From Strigops habroptila (Eukaryota; Chordata; Aves; Psittaciformes; Psittacidae): a stretch of 64,000 nt of DNA. The stretch is taken from contig NC_044297.2 in the NCBI RefSeq assembly GCF_004027225.2, positions 4,732,047 through 4,796,046 of the forward strand. The letters are read 5' to 3'. Positions 1-12,145 of the stretch are shown here, piece by piece. Each line of letters begins with the position of its first letter. Position 1 is the first letter of the stretch. The notes under the pieces were generated by a model. The model was not told the origin of the DNA and searched no databases. It saw only the letters and a list, made by a program, of their open reading frames with translations. The position numbers and the translations under genes are program-made.

Positions 1-1770
1 CCAAACATTCCTAGCCCCAGGACTGCATCCCAAAGGCACAGCCTGGTCCCCATCAGCACAGCCAATGTGGAACATTGGGGCTTTTCATGCCAACTAATAG
101 GTAAATGGAGAATATTAGGGCAAAAATCCTGGAGCATCTGAGGCACCACAAAGCAGCCTCATGCCTGGGCACGAAACAGCAAGCTAAGTACCAAGACATC
201 ATCTAATCGAGGGTCTGGAGCTTTCAGGCTTCAGAAGAGGGACCAAAATCTGATTTGTGACACCAAAATCTGCTTAATTTCACCCCAATTTTGTGCCCAG
301 CAAGACACGGGGCCACTCTTTGCTCTCTGCAGCTTTCCCCCAGGTTCCCAACCCCAACAACCTCGGGCATCATTATCAGATGACCAATATTTCACCCTTC
401 TGTGCTGAGAGGCGTTTTACTGGGTGTTGATGGCACATCAACCCTCCTCATCCTCTATTTGCGGTGGTGAAAGGAGGAATTACTGCAGTATTTATCTACC
501 ACACTCTCTTGCACCAGGAGATTCTGCAACTCCTTTGCAAAGCAGCCCTGGGGCACTGATCATGTTAAAACCCACTTGCTAAAACCACCACAGGGGGCAA
601 AGCTTTAAAGCAAATAAAACAATAGGAATTTAGAAATGAAGGTGCTTGATGTACTCGGAGGGTTGAATTGAGCCGTGGTTGTGTCAGGGCTGTGCTGGCT
701 AGTGCAGACCTGCAGTTCTGAGCAGTTTTGGGAGGGTTTAGTTTTTTGCACGCAATAACAAATAGACTTTTGGTGTGTAAATCACAGCAGGTGAAAAGCA
801 AACAGGGGGAAAGCCTGACTTTCCTCCTCCCACCATGCTACTCACAGCAGTAAGCAAAGCAAAGGTGAGAATGCTGCACTGGGGATGTATATTGTTCACT
901 GGGGGTAAGGGAGCTGCTTCATTCCAGGACCAAAAGCCTCATGGCCAAAACCTGGCAATATTTGGGGCTGGAATTACATTCACTTCCTCCACAGCCATTC
1001 ATATCCAGGGCTTGGCCACTCAATGCTCCACAAGAGATTTACACCTGCAGAGCCTGGTGGAAAACACTTACCTGTTGTACAAAAGGATCCCTTGTCTCTT
1101 AAAAGGAATTAAATCTTATGGATAAATACAAGCGGGTTTATTCCCTTTGTGGACAACTGTGGCAGAATAAGATAGTGACTAAAGGTGTGGCCGGAAAACC
1201 TTTCACTCCATAGCCTGCGTCTTGTCACCCAAGGTAAATACACAGCTTAATGAAATTTCAAGAGGGAAAAGGTGAGATATTTGCCTTTATGTTGATTACC
1301 CTCTAAAGCAGGAACAATATTTGAAGAGAAACAAAGATAATGATCATACGCGGTGAACAAACACAGCCTAGATCCTGGATTAATCCAATGACTTAAAAAC
1401 CCAACCACTTTGGTGGCACAGGGGGAGCACCCATGTCCCATGGAGCACGTAGGCCTTGCACCCACCACTGGTCCTAATGTCTCTGCCAGAAGGACCCCTT
1501 AGATGGGATCTCCACACACTGTCCCAGGGACGTGGCCCCCACCAGCAGCATCATCCACATGTCCCAGGGAGCATTTAGCCTTTGGCATCCCGCTGCGTTC
1601 ACAACTGATGCTCATGTTGCACCTTCCACCCTCCAGCAAAGCCTTCAGTTGCTACTTCTCCTTTCACCCATTACAGAGCTTATTTAATCCCTGCATCCTT
1701 GTTGACCCTTAGGAAAAGTACTACTTGGGAAGTCCATAAATCACAGACTGCACAGTAGCAGGGAGTTTAT

Positions 1771-1977
1771 TTGCTGGTACCAACCCAAGGCTTCAATATA
1801 GGAGCAAGTGCTGAGCGCAGCAAAGTGAACACCTATTGGTCTTCACTACAGGAAATCCTGCAGGTTGAAGGAGTTGCTACGCTCTATCGGACACATACAA
1901 CACATGTGGAAATACCCTCTAAAGGTATTTACACAATAAGCTGTACTGGTTCCAACAAAGCCATTAGTGTCAGTTAG
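1771..1977 (+). pseudogene. Possible decayed mitochondrial-carrier (mitoferrin-like) fragment
   Basis: One plus-strand frame reads LQEILQVEGVATLYRTHTTH followed by VEIPSKGIYTIS. It aligns with the mitoferrin stretch after the second carrier signature, which in the intact gene here begins [15 protein letters not shown] at residues 186-200. The shared pattern is EG...(L/F)YR, TT, P and I..I, about 9 identities over 34 positions with one two-residue gap. There is no upstream ATG in frame, no PxE/DxxK/R motif, and the frame stops after about 69 codons, so no complete carrier can be built. It lies about 6.4 kb downstream of the SLC25A37 stop and on the opposite strand. It may be a relic of a duplicated or retroposed SLC25A37/SLC25A28-type gene, an exon of a fast-evolving gene, or a chance match. 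The similarity was judged by eye only. Confidence 0.38.
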
Positions 1978-4197
1978 AACATCGGATGCATTCCCAGAGC
2001 AAAACACCGGCCAGCCTGGAGGGAGATGGGGATATCTGTATCCCGGCTCTTAGCAAGTGCCACATGCCCATGGGTGGCACCTCCAGCAGCTCATTCCTCC
2101 TCCCAAGGAGCCATCCTGAAGGCTCGAAGGTGTTGGAGGAGCTGGGATGTCACCCTTGGGCTTTGCTTGCTCCTCTGCTGCTCTTGGTACCCACATGTCC
2201 CATGGGATGTGTCCCATCCTGCACGGCTGCAGGAATTCCCTATTTCCACTCTACAGCCATCAACAAGCCAGGCAGATGCCAGAGGTTTAAAGCAGAAAGG
2301 AGGAAGCAGAGATAACCATCAACATGATGTTTTGCAGAGGTTCCTTCAGCCTTTCTAGGAATCTCAGCCTCTCTCCATCCAAAGGAAAAATCATCCCTTT
2401 TTCCCAACCACAGCTTTTTCCTGCTAGGAAAACTGGGGCTCAGCCCATGCTTCCTTAATAAACAATCTCTCTTTACTTCTCTTAATAACCAGCCACATTC
2501 TCCATTGTTATTTGCAGCACTGGTAGGACACAGCACAGAAGCAGCATTTTGTGAAGTCAGACAACTTCTAAGCAAACCCAAACCAGAGAAAACAGAGGAA
2601 AAGTTTCATTTACTCACCAGGCAAGTGGAAGGAGAGCAGGCTGAAGCCTTTGGGATGTCACAGCTGACTGCATGTCTTCCTGTTGGGCAGGCGAGGAAAG
2701 CTTTTCCCAAGGGCACTGAGTCTCTTCTCACAGCATCTCAGTTTTCCTGGCTCTTTTCCCCTTTATTTCAGCAGATTTTGTTCAGAATTTTGACAGCCTT
2801 GAGTAAGTCAAGGGTAAAAATCCCTTCATCCCCCTGGGTCTAACAGAGATTATGTGGATGAGCAGGAATAGGTGCTATCAGCAAGTATAACCCCATAATT
2901 CACATCCTCCATAACCACACATCAGCCAAGCACAAAATCCCTTCCTATGCAGACACTATTTAGGGGCATCTCCCACTTCCTGAGGAATTACTGGGAATAC
3001 GATGCAGCTGAATGGTGACTGTGATAAAGAGAAATGCAAAGTCCTCACCAGCCTTCATATAACCCCAGTATTTAGTGCTTAAAAAGCATGCATGAAGCAT
3101 GTTACACACCTCACCCTTCAGGACTACCACATCTTTACTACATGGAGGAAGGGGAGTTCAATATTTACTCTGCAATACAAACAGGGATATAAACCTGTCA
3201 GAAACGTTTTTGCTGGGCATAAATAGCACTTTATCTTCTGATCTCATCTCCTTTGCTCATCAGGCAGGTGAGGCAGCAACGCTCCATTGCACCTTCTTGA
3301 GCTTTCACTGAAGGTTAAAAAGCAACTGGGAAAAGAGAAAGGGAAGAAAAGGTGAGAAAAGGAAAGTCCTTCTTCCTTTGGGGTGGACTGAGGACAGCAG
3401 CATCGTGCTGCTGCTTCCCTTTGCAGCCAGCCCTGACTCCTCAGGCAGGTGTTTGCTGCTGAACCCTGTGATTATCGCTATCATTCCCACCTCAGCTGCC
3501 TTTGCCTGTCCAGGAGGGGCTGGGGCATCCCAACAAAGGTTCATCTGTAGGATTTTAGGTGCATCTCTATTTGCTGCACCAGGAACACGCTGAAATCAGT
3601 GTTTCTGTATCACTGGAAGGTGCATACCCTGGGGATGAGCATCTATTCCAAACTAGACTGGTAGGAAACAAGTTCTGCTCCATTCCTTTGTCAAAACTAC
3701 ATGAGGCTGCTCCCAGAAGAATCCTTCAGACACAGCTCCAGAGTTTTAAAGCTGGAGATTCACTCCAAGGAGTTTCAGCTTCTTAAATCAGACATGCATT
3801 GTAAGCTGAAATGTGAAGACAATCTGGTTTTCATGCTGATTTGGAACAAGGACCATGTGGTTCTGCTGGGTTTATTAGAGGTGAAAAGGAGGGAAAGGAC
3901 CTGGAGAAGCCCAGATCCTCCTGAAAATGTTGGAGAGAATCCAGTTTAGAAATAAGGCATGGGAGACTTCGGATGGACCAAAACCGATCAAACTTGGGCC
4001 AGAAAATCCCAAACAACTTCTGCCCCAAAAGAGGTGAGGAATTCCTTCTGCTTATGCACATATCCAAGACTTAGTAGAGTCTGTGGCACAAAACAAGCTG
4101 CTTGGGCACCCCCCAGCCCGGCAGTGTTGCTGCTCTGCCTGCGGAGCCCCCAAACCCCACAACAGCAGAGACCACAAGTAGTGCAGTGGAGCTATGG

Positions 4198-4597
4198 CTG
4201 AGAGAGCTGGGCTGGGGCAGCCTGGAGAAGAGAAGGCTCCTGAAGGGGAGACCTTAGAGCAGCTCCAGTGCCTAAAGGGGCTCCAGGAAACCCGGAGAGG
4301 GGCTTTGGACAAGGGATGGAGGGACAGGACAAGGGGAATGGCTTTAACCTGCCAGAGGGGAGGCTGAGATGAGCTCTGAGGCAGAAGCTCTTCCCTGTGA
4401 GGGTGCTGAGGCGCTGGCACAGACTTTTCCCAGAGGAGCTGTGGCTGCCCCATCCCTGGCAGTGTTCAAGGCCAGGTTGGACACAGGGGCTTGGAGCAAC
4501 CTGCTCTAGTGGAAGGTGTCCCTGCCCGTGGCAGGGGTTGGAGCTGGAGGAGCTTTAAGGTCCCTCAACCCAAACCAGGCTGGGATTCTGTGATTTC
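4198..4597 (+). repeat. CR1 LINE 3' fragment
   Basis: A plus-strand CR1 piece. It begins near GAGAGCTGGGCTGGGGCAGC, contains the GGTGCTGAGGCGCTGGCACAG block, and ends AACCCAAACCAGGCTGGGATTCTGTGATT. It is 5'-truncated, as is normal for this family. Confidence 0.9.
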
Positions 4598-4907
4598 GCA
4601 TCCTGAGCACACCAGAGCAGAGCAACCTGCATCAGGCAGAGCTGAAACCAAACTCCGTGCATGGAGCCACCTCATGGCCAGAAACGTTTTCGACTTGGAG
4701 CTAAAAGTCAATTATGTCATTATTGAAACATTTTGATTAAAACTCACTTTTTCCCTTCAGAGCCCACCTTGGCCAAGCCCTGGGGGTCCCGTTTGCCCTG
4801 GGCACAGCTCAGTAGCTCTGATTTAACCCAACGCTGCTCAGCCCAGCTTTATTCCTCCTGCTGCACCAGTGCTGTGCACAAACCAAACCCACAAGGGTGT
4901 CTTTTCC

Positions 4908-4913
4908 TTTTAT
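4908..4913 (-). terminator. Candidate distal poly(A) signal (AATAAA) for SLC25A37
   Basis: Minus-strand AATAAA. The 40 bases that follow on the minus strand are G/T-rich (TTGTGGGTTTGGTTTGTG), which suits a downstream cleavage element. Use of this site would make the 3' UTR about 3.4 kb. It is an alternative to the signal at 5451-5456. Confidence 0.35.
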
Positions 4914-5450
4914 TGAAGGGGGAGGTAAGATCTGAAGCAGCTTAATGGCTTCTGGGGTTTTCCCTTCAAATTAGTAGCAAACATTAGTGAAACCTCAGCA
5001 AACAGGCAGCTCCCCAGGGCCTTCACCCCAGGCACTTTCTGCCATGGAGAGGTGAGGGAAGACGTTCCCATTTGGGAATTAGCTTTGCTGCTGAACAAAC
5101 CACAGCCTGTGGGTTTGCTTTGCCAATGTCAGAAGCCAACTCCTTGTGCCAGCGGGACCATGTTTCAAAACCCTTCAGTGGCTTCTAGAGGAGCACAAGC
5201 CCATAATAGAGATTTCAGCTCCTGCCAGGCTGCAAAACCCCTCCCAGGAGTCATTTTCTTCCTCCCATGTGATGACAAAGGGCTTGATCTGAATCATAGC
5301 GAGGTCCTGAGCCTGCCGAGTGCTCAGGCAACACTAGAAGGCACCATTCCTCCAGAGATCAGGACACCCTCTTGCTGCTCTCAACACCCAACTCCGCTGC
5401 TGAGGAAAGCCACAAGCATGAGCCTCAAAGGCCAAAAAGAATGAGAATGT

Positions 5451-5456
5451 TTTATT
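5451..5456 (-). terminator. Candidate poly(A) signal (AATAAA) for SLC25A37
   Basis: Minus-strand AATAAA followed by AACATTCTC, with a T/G-containing stretch further on. It is the first AATAAA found downstream of the stop codon at 8327. Confidence 0.45.
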
Positions 5457-8263
5457 TCCTTGAGCTCCAGTGATACAACTGTAGCAGCATCTCACAAAGG
5501 GACTCCTGCACTGTTAAATATACATTTAAAGGAAACACATTCAATTCCAAGGCAGGCAAAAATATATATATCTGTAAAATTAAGAACTGCAGACAAAGTT
5601 CCTCATCCTCCTCCTTAAATAACATGTGCGTTTGTTGCAGACAAAGCAGCAGAACATGGTTCACATACCAGGTTAAAGTAAAACTTCAGACTCACAAAGG
5701 CAAACCCAGAAGGGATGAGCAGGGGCTTTGGCAAAGGGGCTTTCACTGGGGATCCGGCACCACGCACAGCAGGAAACATTCCAAACATGTAAGAGACTTC
5801 TGCAACTACCAGAGCAACTGGGCATGTCCCCAGTGCCGAATGGGAAGCCTGGTTTCACTGGATACCCGGGTAATCCCTAAGGAGCTGTATAAACATACAA
5901 CTGCTCCTCACCCACTCTGCAAGAGGCAGAGCAAGCTCCCAAGAAACCCTGGTCGATGATTATTTGTGCTCAACACCCAAGAAGTTCCCAGGCATGCCCT
6001 GGCTCCCAACCCAAATGGGATGGTGCATCCCTCTCCAAGAAGGATGCGCAGCTGTGACCACCCTCTCAATCACTCCATGTCCACAGGCTCCATCCCTGGG
6101 CAAATCCAGCCTTCACATCCCAGCTACTCACAGGTTACTCCAAAGAGGAGATGAGGTTCTCCCAGAATAGCCAAGGTGAAGTCAGAAGTATTAAAGCTAA
6201 GCAGCCAGAAGAGGATGATGCACTGGGGACCGCTCGCTCAGCATGACTCCTAGCTACTGAAGTCACACTGGAAGCTGTCACCTTCCACATTATGCTACAG
6301 TTTGCCCCTTAATATTAAAGTGACCCAAAATGTTCATCTAAGTGTTTATGCCCATCTCAAAAGGAAATATTTGGTGCAGTTCTGGTTCCTGTTAGTGATA
6401 CTCCAGTTTCTCAAGTCAACAGAAAAAGACATCCAAGGCTAACAGACAGCTCGGAGACCTCCAGCCTCTGCATGCAGAGATAGCTGAGAGCTTTCTCCAG
6501 CTGCACCACCAACACCAGCGGCCTCAAGCTCACAATTTGTACACTTTTAAGACACAGGGTGCATTTGACACAGTGATTCATTCAGTTTAAGTGACAAAAA
6601 AAAAGGCATCAAGAAGCTCATTTCACCATTAGCAATGGTACAAGGCTAATTTACACAAGGCACATGCAACACCACCCGGAGAGGTGCTCTTTGATTTACC
6701 TTCTCCGAGTAACACAGCAAGAGGCTTAGGTCTGTTTAGTGTCATCCTACCCAAGGTGCCTGGCTGATGGGACACTTCCAGTGACACGTGCCAGCCCAAA
6801 AGCTGCCCATCACATGCAGCTCCCCCAAAGACATCCCACCCAGTGCTGACAGCAAGCTGAAGCCACATCTCCACAAGCTGCACCATGCACAGCAGCAAAG
6901 AGATGGTGCCAGCTTGAGACATCACTTCCAGGGAGGATGGAGATGTGCCAGCTGGTGTCCTGTAACTTAGATTTATACATCCAGGCACCTAAAATCCCTC
7001 ATTGGCTCCTGATCACCCAAGTAACTGGTTAAAGGCTGCATTTTGGGTTGGAAAAACCATTCCTAGTAGGAGCAGGCACAGCTTTGCTGGCCACTGCAAA
7101 GCTCAGCATCCCACAGCAGCAAACCCAGAGCACGAGGAACCTCTCTAGGTTGTCTTTTCGATGTTTTCTCCCCTCCCCAACAGAGATGAGCAGCAGCTTA
7201 TTGTTAAACACGGGCTGGGAGGTGCCTTCGGTTCTGCAGGGCAGAATTCCCCATGGATTTCCCTGCCTGCTGCTGGTTTGGTGCTGCCAGGATGTGACCC
7301 TTGTGACGCTGTAGCCAACCTGTAAACAGAAGCCCCAGGTCCCCCCTTAGGGAGCAGAGCAGCTCCATGCACCCCACTTCCACCCCACCAGCTATGGGGA
7401 GGCGCACGGTCGCTCCTGCGAGCGGGATCGGGGCCTGAGTGGAAAAGGATGAATAAGTTAAGGGAGGATGAGGCTGTGCAGCCATCACACACCATCAGAA
7501 TGTACCTTTAAAAAAGTATCTGCGAAAAAAAAAATGGACTATTCTGTTTAAAATCTACATTTTTTAAGAGTCTCCTTGTAAAAAGTAATGGAATTGTTTC
7601 CCCCACAAAGTGTTTTGGGGTGTCCCTCCTTGGTGGTGTCCCTGTTCCTTCTCCCCCCCATCCCAACGAGTCTTAAGGGGGTACCAAGTACCTTGACACC
7701 CACACAAGAATCCAGGCCACCGTCTGGGGGTTCAATGCTGTATAATTAAAGCCAATCTGGCTATAAAAATAAATGCTTTTGTGTCTTCCTCGCATAGGAT
7801 GGAAGAATTGAGCCCTTTTTTAAACAGCATCTAGCTGTAATAGTAGTTACAAAACAACCCAAACGCCTACATAGAAAAATAAAGGATAAACATTATCCAT
7901 CTATTTTATATTTATATAAAAAAGTAAGTTCTGTGACAGGATATTTCGCTTCTTTGCTGTAAAAAAAACCCACCACCCCAGCTTAGGTTGTATCACCTCA
8001 GCTTTCTGGTGAGGAGTAAACTACATCTTCAAACTTATTCAGAGAGAAAAATATCAGTTAGCAATTTCACTTCTCCAAAATAAAGTTATTAAATATATAT
8101 ATTATTATAAGTCTTTATAAATCTTTTCATGAAGCAAGGAGGGGAACACGTGGCTGAGGAGCACTTTAATCCCTGGGGAAGGGAGAAGTGGACGTCAGCT
8201 GTGAATCCACCACAAACCTGGCATTTCCCTTAGCAGAGACCCAGAGCTGGCTGGCTTGCAGGT

Positions 8264-8287
8264 ACACACACACAAACACACACACAT
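8264..8287. repeat. (CA)n microsatellite in the SLC25A37 3' UTR
   Basis: An interrupted run of about 12 CA units, read as GU repeats in the minus-strand mRNA. It begins about 40 nt after the stop codon. Confidence 0.85.
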
Positions 8288-8326
8288 GGAGGGGACACGG
8301 AGGCTTGCATTCACCCTGGGAGTCCT

Positions 8327-8847
8327 TCACAAGGATGTTCTCTTCTCCAGCTTGTGCTTTGTGAGAAAGTACTTGAAGAATTCGTACACCGACCAGGCAA
8401 TGGCTGTTGAGGGCATCTGGTAAATGACACGTGCTTGCACCCCCCTGAAATACCCCGAGACACCCCCCAGCTGATAGACAGTCTTGAAGGCATTCACCAT
8501 GCCCGTGAGGTGCCCGCTGATGTTCACAGAGCTCAAGGCCATGTTCTCCTGGGTGTTGAGCAAGGTCTTGCAGACATCCAGGGGAGTGGTGGCGGCGGCA
8601 GCCACGGCCCCTGCGATGGCACCGGAGACGATGTGGGACCGAGGGTTGTACTCCCGGTGTGGGTTGATCTGCTCCTGCATGAACTCGTAGGTGATGAAGT
8701 GAATGGCCTGGAAGGGGACGTTCATGGTGAGCTGGGTGGTGTAGCTGCGGTAGAAGGCACCAAACCCTTCCGTCTTCTGCACTGTCCTTACGCACGCCAG
8801 GACGGACTTGTAGGGGGAGTTGAACATCTGCATCCGCTGCTTCACCA
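8327..8847 (-). CDS. SLC25A37: SLC25A37 coding exon 4 (residues 167-339 and stop)
   Basis: The last coding exon follows an acceptor ...GGACCAG at 8848. It encodes the end of the second carrier signature (VVKQRMQ), the matrix helix of repeat 2, and all of repeat 3 with PLDVCK at residues 255-260. The C-terminus is [20 protein letters not shown]. The region [19 protein letters not shown] is typical of mitoferrins among carriers. There is no frameshift or internal stop. Its 521 nt complete the reading frame left by exon 3 (one base carried over). Confidence 0.96.
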
Positions 8848-9853
8848 CTGGTCCAGGCAATGGCCACAGGGTGGGCAGCACCAGGCAGGACAGACACAGG
8901 GACATAAAGGCTTATTAGCTAAGGCACATCTTTCCTGGTCATCCCAACACCGAGACTGAACCGTGCTCGAAGCCCCAACCATCCAGAGCCAACCTCCCCT
9001 TCCAAGTCCAAACTGCTATGACATAAAGCAGGTATTCCTGTAGCATGAGCTCCTTGTCAACAGGCTTTTATGAAGAAGCTGCATAGAGCCTCTGCTTCCC
9101 CCAGCCTGCCCAGTGCCCCCCCAGAAATCAGCACAAGTGAGGGAAGCAAGTGGGATCTCAGCCCCGGGTCAACAGCTCTCCTCCAATGCACTCCCTCCCC
9201 TAATTAAGGAACCTTTAATTCTACCTAGAAAGGCATTAAGACAGACTGGTAAGGACCCCCAGATGCACCCATAAGTGCTGAAACACTGACGCACCAAGAC
9301 AACGGGGCAGAAAGGTGATTGAATTACCTGAGAAGTATTACAGACCTCAGTCCTGAAATGGAACAACTTCCACTGACTTAAGCAAAAGGCCAATTCATAT
9401 GACCAGGATGTGATTAAAAGGATTTGAAACAATAGAGACATTTTTCCCTTCAGAAACACCTGATCTTGGGCCAGCTCAGAAGCCCAATACATTAACACTG
9501 ACTAGCTGGCAGCCCAGCTGATTGTCTTCATTTTAGCTGCATTTTACCATCAGCCCTCTTCATGCCAGACTCTACCTACCCAGGAAGCACCAGAAGAGTA
9601 GTAACAGCATTGTGTTAGTAAAGAGGACACCAGGTTTCCTAGGAAGTCACAACATGCCATGCAGATGCTGTGCACCCCCTTGGCAAGCAAGGGAGAACAG
9701 AAAGGCAGAATCTATCCCTATACACTGACCTGCCTGAGCTCGTTAAAAGTTGGGCAGAGTCACTAAAGCAAAGGGCTTAAGGTGCTGAGATGGCACAGGG
9801 TGTCTTCCCAGGCTAATGGGGTGCAGCACTTCCCCAGCAGCACAGGGCATTAC

Positions 9854-9910
9854 CTTCAGCAGGATTCATCACTGCGTCGTGGAGCAGCGTGGCCACGCTC
9901 CCAGCTATAC
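9854..9910 (-). CDS. SLC25A37: SLC25A37 coding exon 3 (57 nt, residues 148-166)
   Basis: A short exon encoding GIAGSVATLLHDAVMNPAE. It holds the start of the second carrier signature (P164, E166), including the MNP segment expected to line the transport path. The acceptor is CTTGCAG before 9910 and the donor is GAAG|GTAATG after 9854. It carries one base in from exon 2 and leaves one base for exon 4. No ATG-initiated open frame marks it, so it was found by searching for the missing carrier segment. Without it exons 2 and 4 would still join in frame but would lose a transmembrane helix. Confidence 0.95.
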
Positions 9911-10009
9911 CTGCAAGACACAAGAGCATCCTTTAAGAAGAAGGATATTCAGAAGCCAGGGCTTGCCTGGGCACTGCCATCTGCAGAGGCAGCAGCCAAC
10001 ATCCTCACA

Positions 10010-10123
10010 GGATGGTTTGGGTTGGAAGAGACCTTAAAGCTCCTCCAGTTCCAACCCCCTGCCATGGGCAGGGACACCTTCCACTAGAGCAGGTTGCTCC
10101 AAGCCCCTGTGTCCAACCTGGGT
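10010..10123 (-). repeat. CR1 LINE 3' fragment
   Basis: A minus-strand CR1 tail reading, on the plus strand, ATGGTTTGGGTTGGAAGAGA through GTGTCCAACCTGGG. It sits in the SLC25A37 intron between exons 2 and 3, about 100 bp from exon 3. Confidence 0.88.
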
Positions 10124-11381
10124 ACCGCTGCCTGGGATGCTGCAGCCCAAGGAAGCGCCCAGCAACACGATTCATTCCCAGTGCAGAAAAACCCCATCCA
10201 AAGCAGCCTGACAGGAACCAGGATCCATTCCCACGATCCCAGCCATCACCTTTGCTACTCCCTACAACAACTCACAAGGTTTTGTCTGCGCAGGAAAGCA
10301 CCAGGTTCACTCAGCCTGTGCTGGACTGAGACATGAGCAATGTTTAGCACTGGCTCAGTGCATCCATAATTAGGCATTTTCATCCGTTTACTCAGTTTAG
10401 TTTTAAACACTAATTGCCCAGATTCTGCCAACATTCATCCAGCCATTAATGATTGTGCAGTTGGCTCAAGGATGGGCCTCTCGAGCCACACCTTCTCCTT
10501 TGATGTAGGTTTCCATCTCAAATTCTCTCTTGCCCAAATGACTTTCGGTCATTTCTCATTAAGGCAGCGCTTCGCTTTTCCCGCTGGAACCAAAAGCCTG
10601 TAGCTACTTGAAAGGCAAACACAGGAAGCACATTGCTAGCAAAAAGCAGCAAGCCAAAAAGCTATTATATACCCTTAACGGAGGTGGTTGAGTCAAGTCA
10701 AGTGACTGCCATGGCAGCTTCCCACCATTGCATCATGTCAAGGACCAGGCAGAAATGTCACTGCACAGAGCCCTGTGTAACACCCCTGGCTGCTCAATCG
10801 GAGGGTTTCTGCCATTACAACAAGAGGTTTAGATGATGCCTTCAACATCAAGCCAGAAACAGTCTGTGATTGATTGCATCCAAATGCCTCTTGTCCAATG
10901 TATCGATTCCTTGTGCTAGAACAACTGGAGAAAGAAGAGTAGGGCAGAAATCTGGTCTAGACTAAGACTTTGGAGGGTGTCAATGGTGCTATGAGGGGTT
11001 CTCCTCTCACTGCTGACAGCCAGCCCAGCCATCTCTAACCCCTAGAAGACAGATCTACCAAGCAGTCAGCAGTCCTGGGACAGGGCCCAGTTTTCGGAGG
11101 AGCGTGGTGACCTGCATGAAGCATTCAGATGGTGGGCAGGTACCACACTTGCCTGTCTGACTGCCCCCTGCCACTCCAGCACTTCCAAAGCAGGGACCTG
11201 AAAGCCTGGAATGACATTTCCATCTCACATCCTCCCATTAAGGTATTCACAGCAGCATTCTGAATGCTGGCTGCCTACAGCAGCTCTTCCCAGAGCAAAG
11301 CACAGCGAGGGATGCCAGGCTAAGCATGTCAAGCAAGCAAGGGACAGGCTGGTAACTGCAAGCTTATTTTTATGCATAACA

Positions 11382-11395
11382 CCCCCCCCCCCCCC
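11382..11395. repeat. C14 (minus-strand G14) homopolymer at an intron donor
   Basis: Fourteen consecutive C on the plus strand, transcribed as G14 at intron positions +8 to +21 after the exon 2 donor of SLC25A37. Confidence 0.95.
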
Positions 11396-11402
11396 AAAAT
11401 AC

Positions 11403-11631
11403 CATTGGCCAAGTGGCTGTTTCCTCCATGCTGGAAAGTATCACTTAGAGACTTTTTCATCTTTTCGTAGCAGGCAAAGTACATGGCATGGGCAGGGCCA
11501 GCCCCCAGCATGGTGACATTAATCCCACGTAAAGGCCTCCAGAAACCCTCTGTCATGACAATCTTCTTCAGCGCTTCGTACACGCTCCTGTACTGGGCTT
11601 TGGGGTCCGGCTGCAAGCTCTGCATCCTGGT
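11403..11631 (-). CDS. SLC25A37: SLC25A37 coding exon 2 (residues 72-148)
   Basis: Begins [16 protein letters not shown] directly after acceptor TTGTTGCAG and ends ...GNSHLANG at donor AATG|GTATTT. It encodes the matrix helix of carrier repeat 1, with EGFWRPLRG, then transmembrane helix 2 ([14 protein letters not shown]). It is strongly conserved relative to other vertebrate mitoferrin-1 proteins. Length is 229 nt, entering in phase 0 and leaving one base over. Confidence 0.96.
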
Positions 11632-12145
11632 CTGCAACAAAGCACACGAAGGGAGAGGCCTCAGTTAGCCCGTCTTTAACACAACAAGCACCAGTCGGAG
11701 AGCAAAAGAGCTACAAAACTCCCAAGATCATGAGTGGGGTCCATCGTTTTGTCCCCAGTTGCACCCACGGCACTATTCAGAGCAGCAAGATTAAGTTCAT
11801 GCTCCCATTGCAACACCAAAACATTACGAGGCTGCTCAGACAAGTGCTCGGGAGGGAAGTGTAACCTCTGCTCTTGTTTCTGCAGGGAAAACACAGGGAA
11901 TTAAGCTAGCGCAGTCGTTCAAAAGCCTGGGTGAAGAAATACAGTTAGGTCTGTAATTGCCTCTTGCTTACAACACTCCCAGCTCCCTGCCCCAGCTTGT
12001 TCCTCCTGCTGTTGCTCAGCTGCTTGTGACACTTGTGTGCAGCGTTTGTCTGCTCCATTGGGAAACAGGTTTCCTAGAAGGGCAAGCTGAGAAAATGGGG
12101 TACCCACAGTAACCCCCCCGTAGGAGAGACAGGTAAAGGGCACCG

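Larger units (their letters stand above)
1..5429. other. Downstream flank of SLC25A37, no intact gene
   Basis: No open frame here has recognisable protein similarity except the short carrier-like fragment at 1771-1977. The only clear repeat is the CR1 at 4198-4597. By recalled vertebrate synteny the next gene to the left should be an NKX3-1/NKX2-6-type homeobox gene, but no homeodomain is visible in the window. Confidence 0.7.
5430..8326 (-). other. Probable SLC25A37 3' UTR
   Basis: This stretch follows the stop codon and contains no CR1 or recognisable exon. It is locally AT-rich (8080-8125, 7890-7930) and ends near the first clear minus-strand AATAAA. A GT-repeat lies 40 nt after the stop. 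A minus-strand ATTAAA at 8165-8170 could end a short form. Extent is inferred; transcript data would settle it. Confidence 0.55.
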
